A DNA stretch of 34,206 nt from Chloroflexi bacterium UBA6077 (lineage in GTDB: Bacteria; Chloroflexota; UBA6077), in assembly GCA_002436065.1 (NCBI GenBank), contig DIXP01000115.1, positions 1 to 34,206 of the forward strand, written 5' to 3'. Position numbers and translations under genes: made by a program. Position 1 is the first letter of the stretch. The number at the start of each line of letters is the position of its first letter. Shown one piece after another: positions 28,389-34,206 of the stretch. The notes beneath the pieces are model-generated. The model did no database searches. It saw only the letters and a list, made by a program, of their open reading frames with translations, and had not been told where the DNA came from.

Positions 28389-30547
28389 CCTTTCCGCCTA
28401 CTCCTTGCCCGCGTTTTCTGAGCGGGAATGGCTTTGAACAGCGCCAGGGTCCGCCCTCCGAGGGTGTACTCCTTGGCCCCATTCACCACTATCCCCTCGA
28501 CATCCGGATCCCCCTCGCAGCTGTCCAGCAGCCTCTGCCACCTGGCATCCGGCGTCGGGCAGGGCAGCGTGAAGGGCAAGGAGTCCCAGTGGGAGTTCAT
28601 CAAGATCAGCAGCGTGTCGCCCACCGCCCGATTGCCTCGCTCATCCCACTCATCCAGGCCATCCCCCGAGAGCCGTATCCCCAGGCATCGCACGTAGAAG
28701 GTCTCCCAGTCCTCATCGCTCATCTCCTGTCCATCTGGACGAAACCAGGAGATATCCTTAATACTGGAGCCACGGATAGGGCGGCCCAGGAAGAACTTAT
28801 TCCGATGCAGCACAGGCTGCTGCTGCCGAAGACGCACCAACCAACGGGTGAAGCTCAGCAGTCGCTCGGCCCCTTCGTCGAGCTCCCAGGGGTGCCAGCT
28901 GAGTTCGTTGTCCTGGCAATAGGCATTGTTGTTGCCCTGCTGGGATCGACCGACCTCGTCGCCGCCGCAGATCATCGGCACCCCCGCCGAAAGCAGCAGG
29001 GTTGCCAGGAAGTTGCGTTTCTGCCGCTCCCTGAGACGCAGCACCTCGGCTATGTCACAGGGGCCCTCCTCGCCGCAGTTCCAGGAGAGGTTGTCTTCCG
29101 TCCCGTCCCGATTGTCCTCGCCGTTGGCCTCGTTGTGCTTCTGGTTGTAGCTCACCAGGTCGTGCAGGGTGAAGCCATCGTGGGCAGTGATAAGGTTGAT
29201 ACTGGCATGGGGACTGCGGCCATCGTCCTGATACAGGTCGCTGCTGCCAGTCAGCCGGAAGCCGATCTTGCTGACCTGCCCCGCGTCGCTGCGCCAGAAA
29301 CGCCGCACGGCATCCCGGTACCGCCCGTTCCACTCAGCCCACAGGACAGGGAAGTCGCCCACCTGATAGCCCCCCTCGGCCACATCCCAAGGCTCGGCAA
29401 TCAGCTTCACTCTTGAGATGGTGGGGTCCTGGTGTATAAGATCGAAAAAGGCCGAGAGTCGGGAGACCCCGAATGGCCCCCTGGCCAGGGTCGCAGCCAG
29501 GTCGAACCGAAAGCCGTCCACGTGCATCTCCTCCACCCAGTAGCGGAGGCTATCCATCACCAGCTTCAATGTCTGGGGATGAATTGTGCTGAGACTGTTT
29601 CCGGTGCCAGTGTAGTCCATGTAGTATCGGGGCTGGCCCTCGACCAGCCGGTAGTAGCAGGCGTTGTCGATACCCCGGAAGCTGAGGGTGGGGCCCAGAT
29701 GGTTCCCCTCGCAGGTGTGGTTGTAGACCACGTCCAGGATCACCTCCATGCCGGCCTCGTGGAGGTCCTTCACCATCGCCTTGAACTCGGCCACCTGCCC
29801 TCCACAGTCTCCACTGCTCGAGTAGCGGCTCTCGGGAGAGAAGTAGCCGAGGGTACTGTAGCCCCAGTAGTTCACCAGCCCCCGGTCCACCAGGAACTTG
29901 TCGTCCACGAAGGAATGCACCGGCATCAACTCCACCGCAGTGACGCCCAACCCCTTGAGATAGGCGATGACGGGCGGCGACACGAGGCCGGCGTAGCTGC
30001 CACGGATACGCTCCTCCAACTCGGGATGGCGGGCCGTGAACCCCTTGACATGTACCTCGTAAATGACTGTCTGGTGCCACGGTATCTGGGGGGGCGAGTC
30101 ATCACCCCAGTCGAAGGAGGAGTCGATTACCACCCCCTTGGGGACCCCCCAGGCGTCATCTCGCACGTCCATGGCCAGGTCCTGCTCCCGCGCATCGAGG
30201 GGATAGCTGAAGAGAGGGGCCTCCCAGTCCACCCTGCCCGCCAACGCCCTCGCATAGGGATCGATCAGCAGCTTGGACGGGTTGTAGCGATGGCCTCTCC
30301 CTGGGGCAAATGGGCCGTGCACGCGGTAGCCGTACAGTTGGCCGGGTCGGAGATCGGGGAAGTAGCCATGCCAGACGAAGGCCGTCACCTCCGGAAGGGT
30401 GATCCGCTCGGTCTCCTCACGGGACCTTGGGTCATCGTAGAGACACAACTCCACCCGAGTGGCGTGCTCGGCGAACAGGGCGAAGTTGACGCCCATCCCA
30501 TCCCAAGTAGCTCCCAGGGGATCAGACCTTCCTGGCCAGACTCTCAT
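28379..30547 (-). CDS. glgX: Glycogen debranching enzyme (GlgX/TreX type)
   Basis: 722 aa, ATG behind GAGGGGGGTCCCG. An N-terminal CBM48 domain (ATWDGMGVNFALFAEHATRV) is followed by a GH13 barrel. Conserved regions: VILDVVYNHTCEGNHLGPT (region I), DGFRFDLAATLAR with the nucleophile Asp (II), LIAEPWDV with the general acid Glu (III), TAHDGFTLHDLVSYNQKHNE with the stabilising Asp (IV). It cuts alpha-1,6 branches left after phosphorylase trimming of glycogen. The basic C-terminus RSRRKGRH ends in a tandem DNA repeat, so the last residues may be recent. The 84 bp to the transporter gene otherwise shows nothing. An SDR gene lies 133 bp upstream in the same direction. Confidence 0.96.
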   Translation of the reverse strand: MRVWPGRSDPLGATWDGMGVNFALFAEHATRVELCLYDDPRSREETERITLPEVTAFVWHGYFPDLRPGQLYGYRVHGPFAPGRGHRYNPSKLLIDPYARALAGRVDWEAPLFSYPLDAREQDLAMDVRDDAWGVPKGVVIDSSFDWGDDSPPQIPWHQTVIYEVHVKGFTARHPELEERIRGSYAGLVSPPVIAYLKGLGVTAVELMPVHSFVDDKFLVDRGLVNYWGYSTLGYFSPESRYSSSGDCGGQVAEFKAMVKDLHEAGMEVILDVVYNHTCEGNHLGPTLSFRGIDNACYYRLVEGQPRYYMDYTGTGNSLSTIHPQTLKLVMDSLRYWVEEMHVDGFRFDLAATLARGPFGVSRLSAFFDLIHQDPTISRVKLIAEPWDVAEGGYQVGDFPVLWAEWNGRYRDAVRRFWRSDAGQVSKIGFRLTGSSDLYQDDGRSPHASINLITAHDGFTLHDLVSYNQKHNEANGEDNRDGTEDNLSWNCGEEGPCDIAEVLRLRERQKRNFLATLLLSAGVPMICGGDEVGRSQQGNNNAYCQDNELSWHPWELDEGAERLLSFTRWLVRLRQQQPVLHRNKFFLGRPIRGSSIKDISWFRPDGQEMSDEDWETFYVRCLGIRLSGDGLDEWDERGNRAVGDTLLILMNSHWDSLPFTLPCPTPDARWQRLLDSCEGDPDVEGIVVNGAKEYTLGGRTLALFKAIPAQKTRARSRRKGRH

Positions 30548-30680
30548 CGGGACCCCCCTCGAACGGTGTTGCGCATCTAGGACTGGACCAAAGCAACTTT
30601 GTTGCCACGAGGGTAGAAAGGCTGGTAGGGTGGAAGGTGAACACTCCTGTCCTCATACCACCAATCGCCTCTCGGAAACC

Positions 30681-31445
30681 TTACCAGGCTACCCAGCCAC
30701 CATCGACCAGCAGGGTATGGCCCGTGACGAAATCCGACGCTGGTGAGGCGAGGTAGACGACGGCGCCAACCACATCCCTGGGCTGGCCCACCTTCCCCAG
30801 CGGGATGCGCCGCAGCACGTCCTCGTAGAAAGCCTTGTCCTGGAGTGCCTTCAAGGTCATGTCCGTCTCGATGAAGGTAGGCCCCACGGCGTTGACGTTG
30901 ACCCCATGAGACGCCCATTCGACCGCGAGGACCTTGGTCAGTTGTGACACGCCGCCCTTGCTCGAGCAGTAGGCCGAACGGTTGTATAAGCCCACCAAGG
31001 CCATCTGGGAGGACATGTTGACGATCTTGCCCTTCTTCTGCTCGACCATGACCCTGCCAAACCGCTGGGAGCAGAAGAAGGTGGCCTTCAGATTGATGCC
31101 CATGACGGCATCCCACGCCTCTTCGGTCACCTCCAGCGCGTTCTGCGAGATGTTGATGCCCGCGTTGTTCACCAGCACATCGACGCGCCCGAACTCCTTT
31201 AGGGTGGCCTCCACGAGGCGATCGATCTCGCTGACCCTGGTGATATCAGCCTGAACAACCAGGGCTCGACGCCCCAACGACCTGACGGCCTCCGCCGTGG
31301 CCTCCAGTTCGTCCAGGGCACGTCCAACGCAGACAAGATGCGCCCCAGCTTCAGCCATTCCCTGGGCGATGGCCTTGCCCAGCCCTCGACTCGCGCCGGT
31401 TACCACGGCGATACTGTCAGACAGAGAGAAATCAACCATTCCCAT
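30681..31445 (-). CDS. SDR-family oxidoreductase (FabG-like)
   Basis: 254 aa if started at ATG 31445. Start choices are GTG 31460, ATG 31445 and ATG 31439; AGGAGG lies about 14 nt before 31445 and is too close to the GTG. Classical short-chain dehydrogenase: cofactor loop TGASRGLG near residue 16, VLVNNAGINISQ, the catalytic Ser in IVNMSSQMALVG, Tyr and Lys in SAYCSSKGG, and the family end GHTLLVDGGWVAW. Arg in CVGRALDEL after the second beta strand favours NADP(H). FabG, gluconate 5-dehydrogenase and other sugar or alcohol dehydrogenases all look like this, so I leave the substrate open. Gene context (glgX downstream) does not decide it. Confidence 0.9.
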   Translation of the reverse strand: MGMVDFSLSDSIAVVTGASRGLGKAIAQGMAEAGAHLVCVGRALDELEATAEAVRSLGRRALVVQADITRVSEIDRLVEATLKEFGRVDVLVNNAGINISQNALEVTEEAWDAVMGINLKATFFCSQRFGRVMVEQKKGKIVNMSSQMALVGLYNRSAYCSSKGGVSQLTKVLAVEWASHGVNVNAVGPTFIETDMTLKALQDKAFYEDVLRRIPLGKVGQPRDVVGAVVYLASPASDFVTGHTLLVDGGWVAW

Positions 31446-31529
31446 TGGCTGTCCCACCACCTCCTAGTCCTCCCAGAGGGCGATCATCCTGACGGGAAAC
31501 ACGGCCGCCCCCCCACTGCTTGGTCCCAT

Positions 31530-31557
31530 TCTATAGGGCAGCTTGATATGGAAACAA
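31530..31557 (-). promoter_or_regulatory. Candidate promoter of the SDR gene
   Basis: On the minus strand TTGTTT (31557-31552), a 16-bp spacer, TATAGA (31535-31530); 4/6 matches to the -10 consensus. Leader about 75-80 nt. The rest of the 31446-31720 gap holds no gene I can support; an 18-codon frame from ATG 31574 has a ribosome binding site but no other merit. Confidence 0.35.
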
Positions 31558-31720
31558 GGAGAGGGACAGGACATGCCGAGGCTGTCATCATCTCGATGGC
31601 GCCTTGGATCCACGAGGATGGGGAGGTGAGAGGGGTAGCGAAGTGGATACTGGCATGGCTGTTGCCGTTTCCGGTGCATCACTGGCCGGGGCATCATCCT
31701 GGCCATATGGAGGGTGGCCG

Positions 31721-32080
31721 ATGTACGAGTATCGCATCGCCGTACCCGCGGAACATGCGGACGAAGTCGAGAACGTGCTGCAAGGGGTGGCGGAGGTCCG
31801 CCGTGAGGGTACCATCCCCACCCCCAACTACATGGCGGCCAGCGAGAAGTGGGCCATCGAGAAGGGACCCCCGATGGCCATCCTGAACATCTCCGGGCCC
31901 ACCCTGGAGAGCGTGGTCGAGCTGAAGAACTGGCTGGACAACCGCTTCGCGGACCCTTATGTCGACATCAGGGTGGCCAACCAGGCGGAGGTCTACCTCT
32001 TCAGCTTCCAGGAGCATGGTACGGAAGAGATCAAGGACTACGTCATGGAGCAGATGGCGAGGAGATCCCAGGCGGCCTGA
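31721..32080 (+). CDS. Unknown 119-aa protein
   Basis: 119 aa from ATG 31721, preceded by GGAGGGTGGCCG; the frame extends to 31604 but the upstream residues look non-coding. Soluble, acidic, no signal or membrane segment. It begins MYEYRIAVPAEHADEVENVL, a likely ferredoxin-like alpha/beta start, then GPPMAILNISGPTLESVVEL, and ends with VYLFSFQEHGTEEIKDYVME. The strand-helix-strand-strand-helix-strand order suggests a small ferredoxin-fold protein, possibly ligand-binding, but I recognise no family. It precedes a CBS-domain gene by 175 bp in the same direction; the intervening 32081-32255 sequence shows no gene. Confidence 0.7.
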   Translation: MYEYRIAVPAEHADEVENVLQGVAEVRREGTIPTPNYMAASEKWAIEKGPPMAILNISGPTLESVVELKNWLDNRFADPYVDIRVANQAEVYLFSFQEHGTEEIKDYVMEQMARRSQAA

Positions 32081-32255
32081 CCAATGAGCCGGCCATGCGC
32101 ACGGCGATCCAATGCATGTGGAGATGCCGTGTGGGGTCAGATGAAGCTATGAAGCGCTGAGCCATGCCCCCCTCTGGTTGTGGCAGGTACTCATCTTGCC
32201 AGCAAGCGAAGATGCCTTTCGACGGCAAAGCTGATTAGAGAAAGGGGTTTGGGAA

Positions 32256-32696
32256 GTGAAGCTTCGAGAAATCATGACTCCGCACATGTACTGTGCCAGC
32301 CCTTCGGACTCCGTCGTTCAGGTTGCCTCGGAGATGAAGCGCCACAACATTGGGGTGATGCCCATCTGCGAGAACGGCATGCTGGTGGGCATAATGACCG
32401 ACCGAGACATCGTCATAGAGTGCGTGGCCTCGGGCTCCGATCCTAAGAAGTGCAACGTGAGCAGCTTCATGAGCGGGGGGCTGATCACGGCCTCGCCCGA
32501 GATGGACGTAGTAGAGGCGGCTCACCTGATGGGCAACGAGCAGATCCATCGACTGCCGGTGGTGGAGAGCGGCAAGCTGATAGGCATGGTGTCTATCGGC
32601 GACATCGCGGCTCACTGCGATGACGATAAGCTCGTCGCGCAGATGCTACGGGATCTCTCCATGCCGGTACGCTCCATGGAGAAGGTGGCCGCGTAG
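32256..32696 (+). CDS. CBS-domain pair protein
   Basis: 146 aa, GTG start behind AAAGGGGTTTGGGAA. The protein is little more than two CBS motifs: the first has LREIMTPHMYCASPSDSVVQ, GVMPICENGMLVGIMTDRDI; the second VSSFMSGGLITASPEMDVVE, HRLPVVESGKLIGMVSIGDI. The [S/T]-x-x-D phosphate-binding motifs TDRD and SIGD are kept, so a nucleotide such as AMP, ATP or SAM is likely bound between them. Stand-alone CBS pairs act as energy or stress sensors that regulate other proteins; the partner is unknown. A large hairpin lies 9 bp after the stop. Confidence 0.93.
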   Translation: MKLREIMTPHMYCASPSDSVVQVASEMKRHNIGVMPICENGMLVGIMTDRDIVIECVASGSDPKKCNVSSFMSGGLITASPEMDVVEAAHLMGNEQIHRLPVVESGKLIGMVSIGDIAAHCDDDKLVAQMLRDLSMPVRSMEKVAA

Positions 32697-32704
32697 CCCA
32701 GGCA

Positions 32705-32755
32705 GATCAGGAGCTGTGCAGGAGGCGGTATACGCCTCCTGCACAGCTCCTGATC
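32705..32755. terminator. 51-bp hairpin with 23-bp perfect arms
   Basis: The arm starts GATCAGGAGCTGTGCAGG and continues to GCG at 32727, the loop is GTATA, and the second arm is its exact reverse complement ending at 32755. It sits between the convergent CBS gene (stop 32696) and the TM/coiled-coil gene (stop 32781), so it can end transcription from both sides although no T-run follows. Unlike the others it does not touch a stop codon. Confidence 0.6.
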
Positions 32756-32780
32756 GAGGGGGTTGGCCGACAGGGCTTCC

Positions 32781-33014
32781 CTATTTCTCCGACGGCGTAG
32801 GACTTCCCGCGCTCATCTTCTCCATGAACTCAATGACCTGCCGCAGGCGGTGGTTCTCTTCCTCCAGCTCCCCGATCCGCAGCTGAAGGTCCTGGATCGC
32901 CTGCGCGTCCTCGTCCTTCCCGATCCTGCGCCGCTTGATATCCCAGACCAGGACGGCAACGCACAGGCCGAGAAGGCTGAGGAGCAGCAGGGCCAGCGCG
33001 ACCTCAGCGGCCAT
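32781..33014 (-). CDS. Small TM plus coiled-coil protein
   Basis: 77 aa from ATG 33014, one base after the stop of the upstream SPFH gene (TAG-G-ATG), so probably translated by reinitiation. One membrane helix, EVALALLLLSLLGLCVAVLV, is followed by a basic stop-transfer (WDIKRRRIGKDED) and a heptad coiled coil LQLRIGELEEENHRLRQVIE. The layout recalls PspB-like or LapA-like small anchors, without real homology that I can see. It likely works with the SPFH protein at the membrane. Confidence 0.75.
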   Translation of the reverse strand: MAAEVALALLLLSLLGLCVAVLVWDIKRRRIGKDEDAQAIQDLQLRIGELEEENHRLRQVIEFMEKMSAGSPTPSEK

Positions 33015-33015
33015 C

Positions 33016-33918
33016 CTAGTTCCCAATCGTGGCGGGCTTGTCGCCCGGTGCGGCGGGGTTCTGGGGCTGCAGGCTGGGCAGCTGCACCAGAGGCGTCGTA
33101 TTGCCCCCCGAGACCATCGGCATCTTGCCGTCCCACTTGCGCATCGTCTCGTACTGGATCAGGGACGAGCTGATGGAACGATTCAGGATGTCGTTGGACT
33201 CGGCCTGTTTCTGGGCCCTGTAGAGGTTGGCATCGGCCTCGGCCTTGGCATCCACCATCTTCTGCTCGGCTTGCATCCGCTTCTGCTCCAGCACCTGTCG
33301 CTCCGTCTCCACCTTCTGTTGAGCGGTCTGCTTCTCCTCAATAGCCTGCTGGTAGCCCTTGGAGAAGGTCACGTTGGCGACGTAAATGTCGTCGACCACC
33401 ACCCCGTATCGCTCCAGGTTGCTCGCCAGCTTCTCCCTGGCCTCGACACGGATCTTATCCCGGTTGGGATAGATATCCGTGACCCGATACTTGGGGACGA
33501 CCTCCTTGATGAAGTCGGCGAAGGCGGGGTCGATCACCTTGTCCGCGAAATCGGTCCCCACGTTCTGGACCATGTTGGGAGCAGCAGACTCCTGAAGGTG
33601 ATAGTTCATCATTCCGGTGAGGAACACCTGCTGCATCTCCATGGAGGCCGCCTCGATCTCCTTGAACTGGTGGGGGGTGACCTGGACGTTAACGTGGGTT
33701 ACTTGCTGGGCGACCGGCATGACGAAGTGCAATCCTGGCTTGAGGACATCGGGCTCCACCCTCCCCCAGGTGGTCTTCACACCTACGTGCCCCTTGTCCA
33801 CCTGGACACATGAGGACATGCCGATGCTGAGTATTAGGATCAGTGCGAAAATGACCGCGATGGTTCCCAAGACCGGAAAGGTGCCGGCTTTGCGAGGGGG
33901 TTGGTACTGCTTGGCCAC
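33016..33918 (-). CDS. SPFH/prohibitin-like membrane protein
   Basis: 300 aa. GTG 33918 is chosen because AAAGGAG lies 7 nt upstream; the frame reaches 34002. An N-terminal anchor (VLGTIAVIFALILILSIGMS, about 15-35) is followed by a band-7 domain: SCVQVDKGHVGVKTTWGRV, LKPGLHFVMPVAQQV, MNYHLQESAAPNM, YRVTDIYPNRDKIRVEAREK, YGVVVDDIYVANVTFSKGY. Then comes an Ala/Glu/Gln-rich helix (EEKQTAQQKVETERQVLEQK onward) that drives ring assembly in prohibitins, and a Pro/Gly-rich tail. Such proteins form membrane scaffolds that often bind proteases or transporters. No NfeD or FtsH gene is adjacent; the partner here is the small coiled-coil protein. Confidence 0.93.
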   Translation of the reverse strand: MAKQYQPPRKAGTFPVLGTIAVIFALILILSIGMSSCVQVDKGHVGVKTTWGRVEPDVLKPGLHFVMPVAQQVTHVNVQVTPHQFKEIEAASMEMQQVFLTGMMNYHLQESAAPNMVQNVGTDFADKVIDPAFADFIKEVVPKYRVTDIYPNRDKIRVEAREKLASNLERYGVVVDDIYVANVTFSKGYQQAIEEKQTAQQKVETERQVLEQKRMQAEQKMVDAKAEADANLYRAQKQAESNDILNRSISSSLIQYETMRKWDGKMPMVSGGNTTPLVQLPSLQPQNPAAPGDKPATIGN

Positions 33919-34206
33919 GGGCTCACTCCTTTGTGGTGCTAGATGCTTTGACGGTCCACGAGAGCGACAGGAGGTGACAGCGACAGGGCCGGGCTCTGAC
34001 ATGCACGGACGCCACCTTACGGGAGCATATTGTACAGCATTCCGAGAGGCGCCTCGCTATAGGGTGAGCACGGGCAAGCGACCATGTCCCCCCCGAAGGC
34101 TGGCTCATCGCGGTCTCGGTGATGTCTCGGCCCTGCAGAGACGAGGCTGTTTCACACTCCACCGCGGTAAGCTGTATTTGTCTGAGAATGCACCATAAGG
34201 ATCAGG
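33919..34206. other. Non-coding region at the right edge
   Basis: No gene is supported in these 288 bp. A minus-strand TACAAT (near 34030) could be a -10 box for the SPFH gene but lacks a matching -35. The long plus-strand frame across it is antisense to the SPFH gene and not credible. Confidence 0.4.

Noticed and set aside
31574..31630. 18-codon ORF upstream of the 119-aa gene
   Set aside because: It has a fair ribosome binding site but is very short, Arg/Ser-rich and unsupported by any motif.
32935..33813. 292-codon plus-strand frame opposite the SPFH gene
   Set aside because: Its Leu/His/Gly-rich composition is typical of antisense frames in GC-rich genes; the SPFH motifs on the other strand are unambiguous.

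Overview
This is a roughly 60% GC bacterial chromosome segment of 34.2 kb with 33 called protein genes, one of them an uncertain small ORF, plus two tRNAs. Most genes are housekeeping or conserved-hypothetical. There is no rRNA, CRISPR array, prophage or intact insertion sequence. The mix points to a Chloroflexota-like bacterium: lgt followed by DUF2085 and DUF1461/TIGR01906 membrane proteins, a TIGR04053 radical SAM enzyme, extracytoplasmic proteins with Ala/Pro/Thr-rich tails, a Tat signal, and many GTG and TTG starts. This placement is inference from gene content; no phylogenetic marker was compared.

Layout. 1-1906: a protein built of short GWxGxW repeats, overlapped by a DnaQ-fold exonuclease that carries one copy of the same repeat and an AT-hook-like tail. 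2046-3002 (minus): a HicBA toxin-antitoxin pair with a small trailing ORF, next to tRNA-Arg and tRNA-His. 3136-6403 (plus): a five-gene cassette DUF4178, DUF2617, small membrane protein, DUF350, membrane-fused spermidine-synthase-like protein, with a good promoter in front. 6497-10135 (minus): a PPi-type phosphofructokinase, prs and mutM, with the wreck of an IS4-like transposase just upstream. 10195-12930 (plus): an exported C39-type protease with a repetitive tail, then lysA. 12985-15477 (minus): a Tat-exported oligoendopeptidase F and a cupin. 15655-17163: malQ. 17217-19192 (minus): a 7Fe-type ferredoxin and a six-TM chemoreceptor-like protein, divergent from lgt, DUF2085, DUF1461 and a small Pro-rich membrane protein (19366-21796). 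21843-25046 (minus): radical SAM/SPASM enzyme, unknown 305-aa protein, four-TM protein. 25293-27056 (plus): tandem HD/HD-GYP protein and a membrane protein. 27099-31445 (minus): AI-2E family transporter, glgX and an SDR. 31721-32696 (plus): an unknown 119-aa protein and a CBS-pair protein. 32781-33918 (minus): an SPFH/prohibitin-like protein and a small TM/coiled-coil partner.

Themes. glgX, malQ and the phosphofructokinase give a partial glycogen/glycolysis set, and prs and lysA are biosynthetic. The most recurrent non-coding pattern is short inverted or direct repeats at gene 3' ends, often covering the stop codon itself. They include a perfect 50-bp palindrome (12941-12990) and a 51-bp hairpin with 23-bp perfect arms (32705-32755). 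The best candidates for undescribed biology are the DUF4178-to-SpeE cassette, the exonuclease/repeat-protein pair, and this system of stop-codon hairpins. I found no clear new defence system.
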